In this document: positions 26,754-36,872 of the stretch, in pieces
Layout: each line of letters begins with the position of its first letter
Numbering within the stretch: position 1 is the stretch's first letter
Origin: Chromobacterium aquaticum
GTDB taxonomy: Bacteria > Pseudomonadota > Gammaproteobacteria > Burkholderiales > Chromobacteriaceae
Length of the DNA: 64,000 nucleotides
NCBI RefSeq assembly: GCF_021129195.1
Contig: NZ_JAJOHW010000053.1
Location: 16,361 to 80,360 of the forward strand
Direction: 5' to 3'
Notes under the pieces: generated by a model
Seen by the model: only the letters and a program-made list of their open reading frames with translations
Databases searched by the model: none
Told to the model about the DNA's origin: nothing
Program-made: the position numbers and the translations under genes

Positions 26754-27566
26754 TCAGGCTTGAAGCGACAGGCTGTGTTGCAGGGCGCGCAGCAGCGGAT
26801 GAGGGCTCCAGCGGCGCTCGCCCAAGCGGGTAATCTGCCAGATACCCATCAGGCTATTGGAGAGAAACACCGCATCGGCGTCAATCAAGCGCTGCATGGA
26901 AAGTCGCGTTTCAGTAAAAGAGCGTCCGATATCCAAACAATGCACGGTCAACCAATCCCGCACCGCGCCGTTCACGCCGCAACGGTCCAGCCTGGGCGTG
27001 GCGATGGCCTCGCCTTCCAGCACATAGACATTGCTCATCGTGCCCTCCGCCACCCAGCCTTCCATATCCAGCATCAGGCCTTCGGCGATGGCCGGATCTT
27101 GCCATTCCGAGCGCGCCAGCACATTCTCCAGCCGATTCAGGTGCTTGATGCCGGCCAGCGCCGGCTGCAAGGCCAAGCGGGTTTCGCACCAGCGCGCCGC
27201 CACCCCCTGCTCGGCATGCTCCGACGGATAGCCGTTCCAGGGCGCGGCGCTGACGATGCGGGTGCACAGTGGCGCCTCCGGCATCGCATAGCCGCGCGCG
27301 CCCGCGCCGCGGGTCAGCACGATCTTGGCCGCCGCGCGCGGCAGACCGTGTCCGGCCACGGCCAGTTCGGCCAGCAGCAGCGCCTCTTCGGGCGGCGGCA
27401 GGCTCAGCCGGCGCGCGTCATCGCACAGCCGCGCAAACTGCCAGGCCCACAAGCGCGGCCGGCCGCTCAGCAGCTCCAGGGTGCGGAACACGCCGTCGCC
27501 GTAAGACAGGCCTCGGTCCGCCGCCGCGATGCGCTCGTCGGGACGGCCATTGATCAACATCGCCAT
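26754..27566 (-). CDS. pabC: Aminodeoxychorismate lyase
   Basis: A 270-residue fold-type IV PLP enzyme. The start overlaps the pabB stop (ATGA). Motifs: DRGLSYGDGVFRTLE, the PLP lysine in AGIKHLNRLENVLAR and EGTMSNVYVLEGEAIATP, which bind the cofactor. PabC releases pyruvate from 4-amino-4-deoxychorismate to give p-aminobenzoate for folate. The overlap with pabB makes this function much more likely than branched-chain or D-amino acid transamination, which share the fold. Confidence 0.9.
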   Translation of the reverse strand: MAMLINGRPDERIAAADRGLSYGDGVFRTLELLSGRPRLWAWQFARLCDDARRLSLPPPEEALLLAELAVAGHGLPRAAAKIVLTRGAGARGYAMPEAPLCTRIVSAAPWNGYPSEHAEQGVAARWCETRLALQPALAGIKHLNRLENVLARSEWQDPAIAEGLMLDMEGWVAEGTMSNVYVLEGEAIATPRLDRCGVNGAVRDWLTVHCLDIGRSFTETRLSMQRLIDADAVFLSNSLMGIWQITRLGERRWSPHPLLRALQHSLSLQA

Positions 27567-28858
27567 CAGCCCTGCTCCACGCCCAGCGCCCGCAGCAGGC
27601 CGCGCGCCTTGTGGCGGGTTTCCTGCAGTTCACGTTCGGGATCGGAGTCGGCGACGATGCCGCCGCCGGCACGGAAGCGCAGCTTGCTTCCCTCTTGCAT
27701 GAAGCTGCGGATCAAGATGTTGAAGTCCATGGTGCCGTCGCGGTTCAAATAGCCCAGGCTGCCGGTGTAGGCGCGGCGCGCGCTGTTTTCCAGCTCGCGG
27801 ATGATCTGCATGGTGCGCACCTTGGGACAGCCGGTGATGGTGCCGCCGGGGAACAGCGCGCGCAGCACATCCGCAGGCGTCACATCGTCGCGCAGCTGGC
27901 CGCGGACATTGGATTCGATGTGATGGACATAGGCGTAGCTGGCCACCGCCATCAGTTCGTTGACCTCCACCGTGCCCGGCCGGCTGATGCGGCCCAGATC
28001 ATTGCGCTCCAGGTCGATCAGCATCACGTGCTCGGCGCGTTCCTTGATGCTGCTGATCAAGCGCTTCTTCAATGCCGCGTCCTCGACCGTGTCCTGTGAA
28101 CGCGGATGAGTGCCGGCGATAGGCCGCGTCTCCGCCCAGCCGTCGCGCACCCGCACCAGCCGCTCCGGCGAGGAACTGACGATCTGCGCATCGCCAAAAT
28201 CCGCCAGCGCCGAGAACGGCGCCGGATTGGCGCGGCGCAGAGCGGCGAACAGATCCGGCGCGCTCAGCCCCTCGCCCAGTTCGGCACGCCAGCCACGCGA
28301 TATATTCACCTGGAACACATCGCCTTCGTAGATATAGCGCTTGAGGCGGAGCACCGCGTCGGTATACCACTGCGGCGGATCTTCCTCCAGCGCGGCCAAG
28401 ACCACCGGCTTGGGCTGGAAGCCGGGCTGTTCGGTCACTCGCTGCTCGAGCGCGTGCCAGTCCTCGGCGGTTTCGCCTACCAGCCAGGCCGCCTGCTTGG
28501 CTCTATCCACCAGCACCGCGGCCGGCGTGCGCGCCCATACCGCCAGCGGGAAGCTGTCGTCCAGCGCGGCCGGCACTTGCGGCTCGAACTCGGACAACAG
28601 ATCGTAAGCCAGATAAGCGAACCAGCCGCCGACGAAAGGCAGGCCGTGCGGATTGGACACCGCCTGCGGCTGGAATGCGCGTAGCTGGGCCAGGAAGTCC
28701 TGTCCCTCGCCCGCCATGAACACGCGCCGCTCGCGCTGCATCAGCAGCAGGTCCCAGCCGCTGTCGCCGGATGACTGCATCAGGTAGGGGAAATGCTCGC
28801 GATCCGCCGCGTGCAATGCCAACAGATCGGGGATGAAATCGAGTTTCTGGGTGAACAT
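27566..28858 (-). CDS. pabB: Aminodeoxychorismate synthase component I
   Basis: A 430-residue chorismate-binding enzyme, with a shorter N-terminal part than TrpE. The core motifs are present: YIYEGDVFQVNISRGW, SSSPERLVRV, IKERAEHVMLIDLERNDLGR, FPGGTITGCPK and the last RAGGGIVADSDPERE. It aminates chorismate with ammonia from PabA (not in this window). At residues 246-250 it reads PIAGT, whereas the lysine that acts as nucleophile in E. coli PabB lies in PIKGT; Ala here is typical of anthranilate synthases. The pabC overlap supports p-aminobenzoate synthesis, but anthranilate synthase activity cannot be excluded. Confidence 0.85.
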   Translation of the reverse strand: MFTQKLDFIPDLLALHAADREHFPYLMQSSGDSGWDLLLMQRERRVFMAGEGQDFLAQLRAFQPQAVSNPHGLPFVGGWFAYLAYDLLSEFEPQVPAALDDSFPLAVWARTPAAVLVDRAKQAAWLVGETAEDWHALEQRVTEQPGFQPKPVVLAALEEDPPQWYTDAVLRLKRYIYEGDVFQVNISRGWRAELGEGLSAPDLFAALRRANPAPFSALADFGDAQIVSSSPERLVRVRDGWAETRPIAGTHPRSQDTVEDAALKKRLISSIKERAEHVMLIDLERNDLGRISRPGTVEVNELMAVASYAYVHHIESNVRGQLRDDVTPADVLRALFPGGTITGCPKVRTMQIIRELENSARRAYTGSLGYLNRDGTMDFNILIRSFMQEGSKLRFRAGGGIVADSDPERELQETRHKARGLLRALGVEQG

Positions 28859-29010
28859 CTATGATCCTGGGCCGGCAAGGCCCGGCGCTGATTCTGAATT
28901 GATAATATTTTTTGCCGCGAAAGCCAAGCCCTGCGCCATGCTCGCGGCCGACCTTGAGAAGCGGTTCAAAGCCTTGTCGGCGAGAAGATGAAAGACTCCA
29001 GGCGACAATA

Positions 29011-29042
29011 AAGAAAAACCGCTGCGAGTGTAACGCAGCGGT
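29011..29042 (-). terminator. Intrinsic terminator of the fab cluster
   Basis: Perfect 9-bp arms (29018-29026 and 29034-29042), a 7-base loop and a T-rich minus-strand tail (TTTTCTTTATTG). It lies about 29 bases past the fabF stop and separates the fab operon from pabB. Confidence 0.8.
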
Positions 29043-29070
29043 CTTGGCTGTCAATCGCCGGCTACGACGA

Positions 29071-30312
29071 TCAAACGCGCTTGAACACCAGGGTGCCGTT
29101 GGTGCCGCCGAAGCCGAAGGAGTTGGAAATACCCACCTCGATCTTCATGTCGCGCGCGGTATTGGCCACGTAGTCCAGATCGCAGCCAGCCTCCACATCC
29201 TGCTCCTGCAGGTTGATGGTGGGCGGCGAAACCTGATTGTGCACCGCCAGGATGGTGTAGATCGCTTCCACGCCGCCGGCGCCGCCCAACAAGTGGCCGG
29301 TCATCGACTTGGTGGAGTTGACCACCAGTTTCTTGGCATGGTCGCCAAACGCCAGTTTGATCGCCGTGGTCTCGTTGGCGTCGCCCAGCGGCGTCGACGT
29401 GCCGTGCGCGTTCACATACTGCACCTGGTCGGCGTTGATGCCGGCGTCGCGCAGCGCATTGGCCACGCCGCGCGCCGGACCCTCGGCGCTGGGCGCCGTG
29501 ATGTGGTGAGCGTCCGAGCTCATGCCGAAGCCGATCAGCTCGGCGTAGATTTTCGCGCCGCGTTTGACCGCGTGCTCATAATCCTCCAGCACCAGCACGC
29601 CGGCGCCCTCGCCCATCACGAAGCCGTCGCGGCCCTTGTCCCAAGGACGCGAGGCCGTGGCCGGATCGTCATTGCGGGTGGACAGCGCCTTCATCGCGGC
29701 GAAGCCGCCTATGCCCAAGCGCGAAACCGCGCCTTCGGAACCGCCGGCCACCATCACATCGGCGTCGCCGTACTGAATCATCCGCGCAGCGTCACCGATG
29801 CAGTGCGCGCCGGTGGTGCAGGCGGACACGATGCCATAGGTCGGACCCTGATAGCCTTTCAGGATGGATACCTGGCCGGCAATCAGATTGATCAGCGAAC
29901 CCGGAATGAAGAAGGGGCCGATCTTGCGCGGGCCGCCCTCCATCAGCGCCACGCCGGTGTCCTCGATCAGCGGCAAGCCGCCGATGCCGGAACCGATGTT
30001 GACGCCGACGCGGGTCTTGTCCAGGCCCGGAATATCATCCAGCCCAGCGTCCGCCACCGCCTGCAAGGCCGCGGCGATGCCGTAATGGATGAACAGGTCG
30101 TTGCGGCGGGCTTCCTTCGGCGAGATATAGTCGCTGATCTCGAAGCCCTTCACTTCGCCTGCGATCTGGCAAGCCATGTCGCTGGCGTCGAAACGGGTAA
30201 TCTTGGTGATGCCGCTATTGCCGGCCAGCAAATTGGCCCAGCCGGTGGCGACATCATTGCCGACCGGGGACACATGACCCAGGCCGGTTACTACAACTCT
30301 GCGTTTTGACAC
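29071..30312 (-). CDS. fabF: Beta-ketoacyl-ACP synthase II
   Basis: A 413-residue condensing enzyme for chain elongation. The start is GTG 30310-30312 with GGAG 7 bases upstream. The active-site Cys is in [16 protein letters not shown]; the two His are in [14 protein letters not shown] and [14 protein letters not shown]. The length and motif spacing fit FabF. It is downstream of acpP after a 180-base gap holding a partial terminator, which would keep its level below that of ACP. The fab terminator follows. Confidence 0.95.
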   Translation of the reverse strand: MSKRRVVVTGLGHVSPVGNDVATGWANLLAGNSGITKITRFDASDMACQIAGEVKGFEISDYISPKEARRNDLFIHYGIAAALQAVADAGLDDIPGLDKTRVGVNIGSGIGGLPLIEDTGVALMEGGPRKIGPFFIPGSLINLIAGQVSILKGYQGPTYGIVSACTTGAHCIGDAARMIQYGDADVMVAGGSEGAVSRLGIGGFAAMKALSTRNDDPATASRPWDKGRDGFVMGEGAGVLVLEDYEHAVKRGAKIYAELIGFGMSSDAHHITAPSAEGPARGVANALRDAGINADQVQYVNAHGTSTPLGDANETTAIKLAFGDHAKKLVVNSTKSMTGHLLGGAGGVEAIYTILAVHNQVSPPTINLQEQDVEAGCDLDYVANTARDMKIEVGISNSFGFGGTNGTLVFKRV

Positions 30313-30422
30313 GAAGAATCTCCGTGAGAGATGGGAGGGCAGTCTCCCGAGAGACCACCCGCGCGCCGCGATGCGCTGGCTCTTAGACCGACGATCAAAC
30401 GCGCGTTTGGCATCCTCTTGGC

Positions 30423-30466
30423 AAAAGACCTCTGCAAAGAGACCAGAACGGCTCCGGGCAGAGGTC
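30423..30466 (-). terminator. Terminator-like hairpin between acpP and fabF
   Basis: Perfect 9-bp arms (30427-30435 and 30458-30466) with a 22-base loop, followed by TTTTGCC on the minus strand. The weak U tract suggests partial termination, giving abundant acpP mRNA and less fabF mRNA. Confidence 0.6.
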
Positions 30467-30492
30467 CTAATACCCCCTCGAAAGGGAAGGAA

Positions 30493-30732
30493 TTACTTTT
30501 TCAGATGAACGCTGACGTAGTCAACGGCCTGCTGAACGGTGGTGATCTTCTCGGCTTCTTCATCCGGAATTTCGCACTCGAACTCTTCTTCCAGAGCCAT
30601 TACCAGCTCAACGGTGTCGAGGGAGTCGGCGCCCAGATCGTCCACGAAGGAAGACTCGATTTTGACTTCGGCTTCGTTCACGCCCAGTTGTTCGGCAACG
30701 ATCTTCTTAACGCGCGCTTCGATGTTTTCCAT
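30493..30732 (-). CDS. acpP: Acyl carrier protein
   Basis: A 79-residue acidic protein carrying the growing acyl chain. The phosphopantetheine Ser lies in [20 protein letters not shown]. The length and sequence are typical of AcpP. It lies between fabG and fabF in the usual order. There is a 106-base gap to fabG and a 180-base gap to fabF, so an internal promoter is plausible, in keeping with the high expression of ACP in other bacteria. Confidence 0.98.
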   Translation of the reverse strand: MENIEARVKKIVAEQLGVNEAEVKIESSFVDDLGADSLDTVELVMALEEEFECEIPDEEAEKITTVQQAVDYVSVHLKK

Positions 30733-30838
30733 TTGTTTAAACCCATGACCTTTCTGATTCGGGATAACAAAACCCCGGTATTCTACAAAAAAAAATTAGA
30801 GCAGCCTACCTAAATCTCCAGGAGGGCTGCAAGCCTGT

Positions 30839-31576
30839 TTACGGCATCAACATGCCGCCGTTGACGTGCAGCGTCTGGCCAGTGATGTAGCCAGCGCGAT
30901 CCGACGCCAAAAACGCGGTGGCGTCGGCGATATCCTTGGCATCACCCAGGCGCCCCAGGGCGATCTGCTCCACCAGCGCCGCGCGTTGCGCTTCCGGCAG
31001 CGCGCGGGTCATATCGGTGTCGATAAAGCCCGGCGCCACGCAGTTGACGGTGATGTTGCGGCTGCCCACTTCGCGCGCCATCGACTTGGTGAAGCCGATG
31101 ATGCCGGCCTTGGCGGCCGAGTAGTTGGTCTGGCCCGGGTTGCCGGACACGCCCACCACCGAGGCGATATTGATGATGCGGCCGAAACGCGCCTTCATCA
31201 TGCCGCGCAGCACGGCCTTGGAGGTCTTGAACACCGACTTCAGATTGGTGTCCATGATGTCGTCCCAGTCCTCGTCCTTCATCCGCATCAGCAGACCGTC
31301 GCGGGTGATGCCGGCATTATTGACCAGCACCGCGATCGCGCCGAATTCTTTCTCGATCGATTCAACCAGCGCCTCGATCGCGCCAGCCTCGGTCACGTTC
31401 AGCACCCGGCCGGCGCCGCCGTGGGCGGACAAGCGTTCATGGATGCCGGCCGCGCCGGCCTCGCTGGTGGCGGTGCCGATGACGATGGCGCCTTCGGCCG
31501 CCAGCGCCGCCGCGATCGCCGCGCCGATGCCGCGCGACGCGCCGGTGACCAGGGCCACTTTGCCTTGCAGGCTCAT
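30839..31576 (-). CDS. fabG: 3-oxoacyl-ACP reductase
   Basis: A 245-residue classical SDR reducing 3-oxoacyl-ACP with NADPH. Motifs: VTGASRGIGAAIAAAL, NNAGITRDGLLMRMKDEDW, NIASVVGVSGNPGQTNYSAAKAG with the Ser, Tyr and Lys, and the closing ITGQTLHVNGGMLMP. GGAGACAGC precedes the start. It lies 53 bases after fabD in the cluster. Confidence 0.97.
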   Translation of the reverse strand: MSLQGKVALVTGASRGIGAAIAAALAAEGAIVIGTATSEAGAAGIHERLSAHGGAGRVLNVTEAGAIEALVESIEKEFGAIAVLVNNAGITRDGLLMRMKDEDWDDIMDTNLKSVFKTSKAVLRGMMKARFGRIINIASVVGVSGNPGQTNYSAAKAGIIGFTKSMAREVGSRNITVNCVAPGFIDTDMTRALPEAQRAALVEQIALGRLGDAKDIADATAFLASDRAGYITGQTLHVNGGMLMP

Positions 31577-31628
31577 TGCTGTCTCCTTGCCTTTATCGCG
31601 GCCGCGCCATGGCGCAACCGCATTGTAT

Positions 31629-32558
31629 TCAGTTCAGTTCGCCGCGGGCGGCTTCCAGCGCCGCCACATCGGTCAGCGCCAGGCACTTGACGTTGCCGTC
31701 TATGCGCTTGGCCAAGCCGGCCAGCACTCTGCCCGGTCCGCACTCCGCCATCTGCGTCACGCCGTCGGCGGCCAGCTTCTGGATGGTTTCGGTCCAGCGC
31801 ACCGGCATGTACAGCTGACGGGTCAAGGCGTCGCGGATTTGCGCCGGTTCGCCGTAGCTGGCGACGTCGGCATTATGCAACACCGGGATGGCCGGCGCGC
31901 CGATATGCACTTGCTCCAGCGCCGCCGCCAGCTTCTCAGCCGCCGGACGCATCAGCGAACAGTGCGAGGGCACCGACACAGGCAAGGGCAGCGCGCGCTT
32001 GGCGCCGCGGGCCTTGCATTGCTCCATCGCCCGTTCCACCGCGCCTTTATGACCGGCGATCACCACCTGGCCCGGCGAGTTGAAATTGACGGCTTCCACC
32101 ACTTCGCCCTGAGCCGCTTCCGCGCAGGCGGCGCGGATATCGTCATCGGACAGATTCAGAATGGCCGCCATCGCGCCGATGCCTGCCGGCACCGCGGCTT
32201 GCATCGCTTCCGCGCGCAAGCGCACCAGCTTGACCGCTTCCGCGAACGGCAGCGCCGCCGCGGCGACCAAGGCGGTATATTCGCCCAGGCTATGGCCGGC
32301 CACCAGCGAAGGCTGACGACCGTTCAGTTCCTGCCAGGCCAGATAAGTGGCATAGCCGGCGGCCAGCATGATGGGCTGGGTATTGACGGTGGCGTTGATC
32401 TCGTCGGCCGAGTCCGCCTGCAGCATCGCCCACAGGTCGACGCTCAGGGCGTCCGATGCTTCGTCAAAAGTGTGTTTCACCACGGGCAGATCGGCGAAGC
32501 CGTCCATCATTTTCAAGCTTTGCGAGCCTTGGCCCGGGAACAGAAAAGCAAACGACAT
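31629..32558 (-). CDS. fabD: Malonyl-CoA:ACP transacylase
   Basis: A 309-residue enzyme that loads malonate on ACP. The N-terminal FLFPGQGSQ, the nucleophile motif AGHSLGEYTALVAA, the Arg in VRLRAEAMQ and the catalytic His in SVPSHCSLMRPAAEKL are all visible. The ribosome site AGGAG is 8 bases upstream of the ATG. It is preceded by fabH after a 127-base gap and followed by fabG. Confidence 0.97.
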   Translation of the reverse strand: MSFAFLFPGQGSQSLKMMDGFADLPVVKHTFDEASDALSVDLWAMLQADSADEINATVNTQPIMLAAGYATYLAWQELNGRQPSLVAGHSLGEYTALVAAAALPFAEAVKLVRLRAEAMQAAVPAGIGAMAAILNLSDDDIRAACAEAAQGEVVEAVNFNSPGQVVIAGHKGAVERAMEQCKARGAKRALPLPVSVPSHCSLMRPAAEKLAAALEQVHIGAPAIPVLHNADVASYGEPAQIRDALTRQLYMPVRWTETIQKLAADGVTQMAECGPGRVLAGLAKRIDGNVKCLALTDVAALEAARGELN

Positions 32559-32685
32559 AGTCGACTCCTGAGAATTCGACGCAAGAATGACGCAAATCGG
32601 CGGCCTCTGCCAAGCCTAGCGATCAAATATCGCCTTGGCTAGTGACCCCACGGTCAGCCGTCCGCCGCTTGCGCCGGATAAGGGA

Positions 32686-33645
32686 TCAGATCTTCAACAG
32701 CACCGCGCCCCAGGCGAAACCGCCGCCAATTCCTTCCAGCAGGACAGTCTGGCCACGGCGAATGCGTCCGTCGCGCAGCGCGCAGTCCAGCGCTAGCGGA
32801 ATGGACGCAGCCGAGGTGTTGCCCTGTTGCGGCAATGTGACGATCACGCGCTCCATCGGCAGCCCCAAATGCTTGGCGGTGGATTCGATGATGCGCAGAT
32901 TGGCCTGATGCGGCACCAGCCAGTCCACTTCGCTCTTGTCGACGCCGGCTTCGGCCAGGGTCTTGGCGGCGATGTCGGACAGGGCCTTGACCGCGAATTT
33001 GAATACCGCCGGGCCGTCCATGTGCAGATAGGGCATGCCCTGGATCTTGCCGCCGGAAATCTGGGCCGGGGTATTGAGGATGTCTTTGTAGCGGCCATCC
33101 GCCGCCAGCTTGGCGTGCAGAATGCCGGGCTCGTCGGAATCGCCCAGGATCACCGCGCCGGCGCCGTCGCCGAACAGCACGCAGGTGCGCCGGTCGTCCC
33201 AATCCAGCACCCGGGACATGATTTCCGCGCCCACGACCAAGGCGCGGCGGGCCATGCCGCTCTTGATATAGTTGTTGGCGGTCACCAGCGCGAACATGAA
33301 GCCGGCGCATACCGCCTGCACGTCGAAAGCCGGACAGCCGGGAATACCCAGCTTTTCCTGCAGCAAACAGGCGGTGCTGGGGAAAACCATGTCGGGCGTG
33401 GTGGTGGCCACGATGATCAGATCGATCTCGTGCTTGTCGATGCCCGCGCTCTGGATCGCGGCTTCCGCCGCCTTGAGCGCGAGATCGCTGGTTTTGTGTT
33501 CATCTGCGGCAATATGGCGCGCGTGGATGCCGGTGCGCGAGACTATCCACTCGTCGCTGGTATCCACGCGTTCGGCCAATTGCGCATTGGTGAGCACCTG
33601 CTCGGGCAGAAAACTGCCGGTGCCTAGAATGCGGGAATAGCCCAT
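32686..33645 (-). CDS. fabH: Beta-ketoacyl-ACP synthase III
   Basis: A 319-residue initiating condensing enzyme that joins acetyl-CoA and malonyl-ACP. The active Cys is in [14 protein letters not shown], His in [12 protein letters not shown] and Asn in [26 protein letters not shown] near the start and the closing [15 protein letters not shown] are typical. It starts 5 bases after the plsX stop, so the two are co-transcribed. Confidence 0.97.
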   Translation of the reverse strand: MGYSRILGTGSFLPEQVLTNAQLAERVDTSDEWIVSRTGIHARHIAADEHKTSDLALKAAEAAIQSAGIDKHEIDLIIVATTTPDMVFPSTACLLQEKLGIPGCPAFDVQAVCAGFMFALVTANNYIKSGMARRALVVGAEIMSRVLDWDDRRTCVLFGDGAGAVILGDSDEPGILHAKLAADGRYKDILNTPAQISGGKIQGMPYLHMDGPAVFKFAVKALSDIAAKTLAEAGVDKSEVDWLVPHQANLRIIESTAKHLGLPMERVIVTLPQQGNTSAASIPLALDCALRDGRIRRGQTVLLEGIGGGFAWGAVLLKI

Positions 33646-33650
33646 GGTTG

Positions 33651-34688
33651 TCAGTTCGCTTCCGCCTCGGACTGCTTGAGATTATTTAATTGGTGCGCAA
33701 TCCGGTCGGCGATGTGACCAATCACGTCGGAGCCGGCTTCCTCGCAAGCCTGTTCCAGCGCGTAACGGAATCCTGTGACATCGGTCCCGCCGTGGCTTTT
33801 CACCACGATGCCGCGCAGCCCCAGCAAGCTGGCGCCGTTATAGCGGCGAGGATCGATGCGCTTCTTGAACAGTTTCAACACCGGCAGCGCGGCCAGCGCG
33901 CACAAGCGCGTCCACCAGCTGCGGCCGAACTCTTCTCGCAGGAATACGGCAAACATGTGAGCCAGCCCCTCAGCTGTCTTCAATGCCACGTTGCCGGTAA
34001 AACCGTCGCAGACCACCACGTCCACCGTGCCCTTGCAGATGTCGTCGCCCTCCACGTTGCCGTGGAAATTGAGCTCGGACTGGCGCAGCAGTTCGGCAGT
34101 CTTCTTGATATTGTCGTTGCCCTTGATGTCTTCCGAGCCGATGTTCAGCAGGCCGACGCGGGGAGAGGCGTTGCCGCTGAGGCACACCACCAGTTCGGAC
34201 CCCATGATGCCGAACTGCAACAGTTGTTCCGGGGTGCAATCGACGTTGGCGCCCAAATCGAGCACGCAAGATGAGCCCTTGACGGTGGGCAGCATTTTGG
34301 CGATGGCGGGACGGTCGATGCCGGGAATGGTCTTGAGCACGAAACGCGCGGTCGCCATCAGCGCGCCGGTGTTGCCGGCGGACACGGCGGCCTGGGCCTC
34401 GCCTTCCTTGACCAGATTGATGGCCACCCGCATCGACGAATCTTTCTTGTTCTTCAAGGCGAGCTGAGGCGCCTCATCCATGCCCACCACCTGAGTGGCA
34501 TGCTGGATGCGGATGCGTTCACGCGCGACGCCTTGATGCGCGGCCAGTTCCGCCTCTAGGGCTGGCTGGTCGCCAACAAGAATCAAACGGGTGTCGGGAT
34601 GGTTTTGCAGGAATTGGATCGATGCAGGGACGGTAACCTTGAGGCCAACGTCACCGCCCATTGCATCAACCGCGACGGTGATAGTCAT
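33651..34688 (-). CDS. plsX: Phosphate acyltransferase
   Basis: A 345-residue enzyme that makes acyl-phosphate from acyl-ACP, the first step of phospholipid synthesis by PlsY. The start is taken at ATG 34686-34688; a TTG one codon earlier is also in frame. Signatures: [11 protein letters not shown] at the N-terminus, [27 protein letters not shown] and [19 protein letters not shown]. It lies between rpmF and fabH, the classical arrangement. Confidence 0.96.
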   Translation of the reverse strand: MTITVAVDAMGGDVGLKVTVPASIQFLQNHPDTRLILVGDQPALEAELAAHQGVARERIRIQHATQVVGMDEAPQLALKNKKDSSMRVAINLVKEGEAQAAVSAGNTGALMATARFVLKTIPGIDRPAIAKMLPTVKGSSCVLDLGANVDCTPEQLLQFGIMGSELVVCLSGNASPRVGLLNIGSEDIKGNDNIKKTAELLRQSELNFHGNVEGDDICKGTVDVVVCDGFTGNVALKTAEGLAHMFAVFLREEFGRSWWTRLCALAALPVLKLFKKRIDPRRYNGASLLGLRGIVVKSHGGTDVTGFRYALEQACEEAGSDVIGHIADRIAHQLNNLKQSEAEAN

Positions 34689-34745
34689 CAACGAGTGCGG
34701 TAATAGTGCTGCCTAATCAGTGGGGAAAGTAGGAAGACGGGGAGA

Positions 34746-34925
34746 TTACTCGCCCTTGGTCTTCACAACTTTGCGGCCGCGGTAGAAACCGTTCGGGCTG
34801 ATGTGGTGACGCAGATGCGCTTCGCCGGTGCTGGCTTCTACTGCCAGGGCCGGAGCGGTCAGAAAATCGTGTGCACGATGCATGCCGCGCTTGGACGGGG
34901 ACTTTTTGTTCTGTTGAACAGCCAT
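34746..34925 (-). CDS. rpmF: 50S ribosomal protein L32
   Basis: A 59-residue basic protein, just short enough to be missed by many ORF filters. It begins [20 protein letters not shown] and ends VKTKGE, with the [14 protein letters not shown] stretch. The two Cys of zinc-binding L32 forms are absent, so this is the zinc-independent type. It lies between yceD (46 bases upstream) and plsX (57 bases downstream), as in E. coli, coupling ribosome and lipid synthesis genes. Confidence 0.95.
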
Positions 34926-34971
34926 GGTCGACTCCTAAGAAATTCAAGTAGATTCGGTTCGAATCCGGGTT

Positions 34972-35475
34972 TTACTCGGACTTGGGTCTCTTAAGCGCCG
35001 CCAGCACCGCAAACGGATTGGGCTTGTCAGCCTTGGCGAGCGAGAGAGTTTCCCTGCCGCAGTCGTCGTGTTTCGGCGAAAGCGGCAAGCCCATAATGAT
35101 TTCGTCTTCGATCAGCGCCGTCAGGTTCAATTCCGGTTCGGCGATGACCGCGTCCAGCTCCTCGTCCTGCTCGCAAGCCTCTTCCAGCTTGTCGGGGTCG
35201 GTAAACAAAGTGATCACCGAATCGGTGTCCAGGCTGTACGGCATGCTATCCATGCAGCGCTGGCAGGTCACTTTGAGTTCCGCCGACAAATGAAGACGCA
35301 GCGACAAACGCTTCAAGCTGTCGCGAAAACCATCCAGGGTGTATTCCACATCCCCGGAGGTGTCGGACAGATCGCTGTGCACACGCTCATCCAGCTCGCC
35401 AACCGGCAGTTTGCCGGCCTGCGAACGCCCTTCCCGGGCGAACTTGAGCGGATCGATCAAAATCGGTTTAGACAT
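34972..35475 (-). CDS. yceD: YceD (DUF177) family protein
   Basis: A 167-residue protein from ATG 35473-35475; the frame stays open upstream. The CxxC motif in LKVTCQRCMDSMPY and the acidic PELNLTALIEDEIIMGLPLSPKH stretch with the later Cys in HDDCG identify DUF177. The function is not settled; a role in large-ribosomal-subunit RNA accumulation has been proposed for the family. It heads the yceD-rpmF-plsX-fab operon and is divergent from the Maf gene, as in E. coli. Confidence 0.92.
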   Translation of the reverse strand: MSKPILIDPLKFAREGRSQAGKLPVGELDERVHSDLSDTSGDVEYTLDGFRDSLKRLSLRLHLSAELKVTCQRCMDSMPYSLDTDSVITLFTDPDKLEEACEQDEELDAVIAEPELNLTALIEDEIIMGLPLSPKHDDCGRETLSLAKADKPNPFAVLAALKRPKSE

Positions 35476-35582
35476 AAACCTCGCATGGTACAATCCATTC
35501 CCCTGATTTGTCAAAAGAAACAAGGGGCCCTCCGCGCGCGCCGCCAGGCCGCCCCGGCTCCGCAACAAGCGACGTCCACATC

Positions 35583-36164
35583 ATGCAGATCGTACTGGCC
35601 TCCACCTCCCGCTACCGCCAAGAAATCATCGCCCGTCTGGGCCTGCCCTTCCACGCCGAACCGCCGGTGTGCGATGAAACCCCGCTGCCGGGCGAAACCG
35701 CGCTGGAAACCGCGGTGCGCCTGGCGCGCACCAAGGCGCAATCGCTGGCGGACAAGCATCCGCAAGCGCTGATCATAGGCTCAGATCAAGTGGCATTGCT
35801 TGACGGGCAGCAGATCGGCAAGCCAGGATCGTTTGAAAACGGCGTCAAGATGCTGCAATGGATGAGCGGCCGCACCGTGGTGTTCCACTCGGCGCTGGCC
35901 TTGTACAACAGCGCCGAGCGCCGGCTGCAGGAGGCGGTGGGCATCACCCGCGTCACCCTGCGTCCATTGAGCGAAGCGCAAATTCGCAATTATCTGGAAC
36001 GCGAGCCGGACGCGCTGCACTGTGCCGGCAGCGCCAAAAGCGAGGGCCTGGGCGGCGCGCTGCTGGAGCGCGTGGAGTCCGACGATCCCAATGCGCTGAT
36101 CGGCGTGCCCTTGTTCAAACTGATCACGATGCTTGCCAACGAAGGCGTGGAGATTTTGCAATGA
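35583..36164 (+). CDS. yceF: Maf-family nucleoside triphosphate pyrophosphatase, YceF type
   Basis: A 193-residue Maf protein starting MQIVLASTSRYRQEII. The frame is open upstream, but the family starts here. The catalytic acids are in IIGSDQVALLDG; LASTSRYR binds the phosphates and GKPGSF is typical. The YceF subfamily cleaves modified nucleotides such as 7-methyl-GTP. It is divergent from yceD, as in E. coli. The stop overlaps the start of the next gene (ATGA). Confidence 0.92.
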   Translation: MQIVLASTSRYRQEIIARLGLPFHAEPPVCDETPLPGETALETAVRLARTKAQSLADKHPQALIIGSDQVALLDGQQIGKPGSFENGVKMLQWMSGRTVVFHSALALYNSAERRLQEAVGITRVTLRPLSEAQIRNYLEREPDALHCAGSAKSEGLGGALLERVESDDPNALIGVPLFKLITMLANEGVEILQ

Positions 36165-36865
36165 GCGGCACCCTGTTCCTGATTCCCGCCCCGCTGGGCG
36201 ACGAGTCCATCGCCTGGCTACCCGAGAGCGAGCGCGCCAAGGTCTTGCATCTCACCCATTTCGTGGTGGAAGCGGAAAAAACCGCGCGCAAACACCTGAA
36301 AGCGCTGGGCATCAACACGCCCATTCGTGAACTCGCCATGAGCACGCTGAACGAGCACACCGCCGCGACCGACGTCGCCGCCCTGCTGCAGCCGCTGCTG
36401 GACGGCCATGATCTGGGTCTGATTTCCGAAGCCGGCTGCCCGGCGGTGGCCGACCCCGGCGCGCAACTGGTGGCACTGGCGCATGAGCGCGGCATCCGGG
36501 TGGAACCCTTGATCGGCCCTTCGTCCATTCTGCTGGCGCTGATGGCCAGCGGCGCCAATGGCCAATGCTTCGCCTTCCATGGCTATCTGCCAGTGGACGC
36601 CGCCGACAAGGCCAAAATAGTCAAGGAACTGGAGCTGCGCTCGCGCCAGCGCAACGAGACCCAAGTCTTCATCGAAACGCCGTACCGCAACAACGCGCTG
36701 CTGCAGCAATTGCGCGACACGCTATCCCCGGCCACCCGGCTGGCGGTGGCCTGCGACCTAACCCTGCCGAGCCAAACCATCGTCAGCCGCCGGGTCAAGG
36801 ACTGGTCCAAGGACGCGCCGGACCTGCACAAGCGCCCGGCCATTTTCATCATTCACGCCGCCTGA
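36161..36865 (+). CDS. Tetrapyrrole-methylase-fold SAM methyltransferase, RsmI-like
   Basis: A 234-residue protein. The start overlaps the yceF stop. The fold is that of tetrapyrrole methylases and the 16S rRNA 2'-O-methyltransferase Rsm[13 protein letters not shown] at the start, [19 protein letters not shown], the [14 protein letters not shown] loop, FHGYLPVD and [13 protein letters not shown]. It is shorter than RsmI (about 285 residues) and lacks its C-terminal part, so it is a separate subfamily. The target is unknown, perhaps rRNA. Confidence 0.8.
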   Translation: MSGTLFLIPAPLGDESIAWLPESERAKVLHLTHFVVEAEKTARKHLKALGINTPIRELAMSTLNEHTAATDVAALLQPLLDGHDLGLISEAGCPAVADPGAQLVALAHERGIRVEPLIGPSSILLALMASGANGQCFAFHGYLPVDAADKAKIVKELELRSRQRNETQVFIETPYRNNALLQQLRDTLSPATRLAVACDLTLPSQTIVSRRVKDWSKDAPDLHKRPAIFIIHAA

Positions 36866-36872
36866 ACCCACC

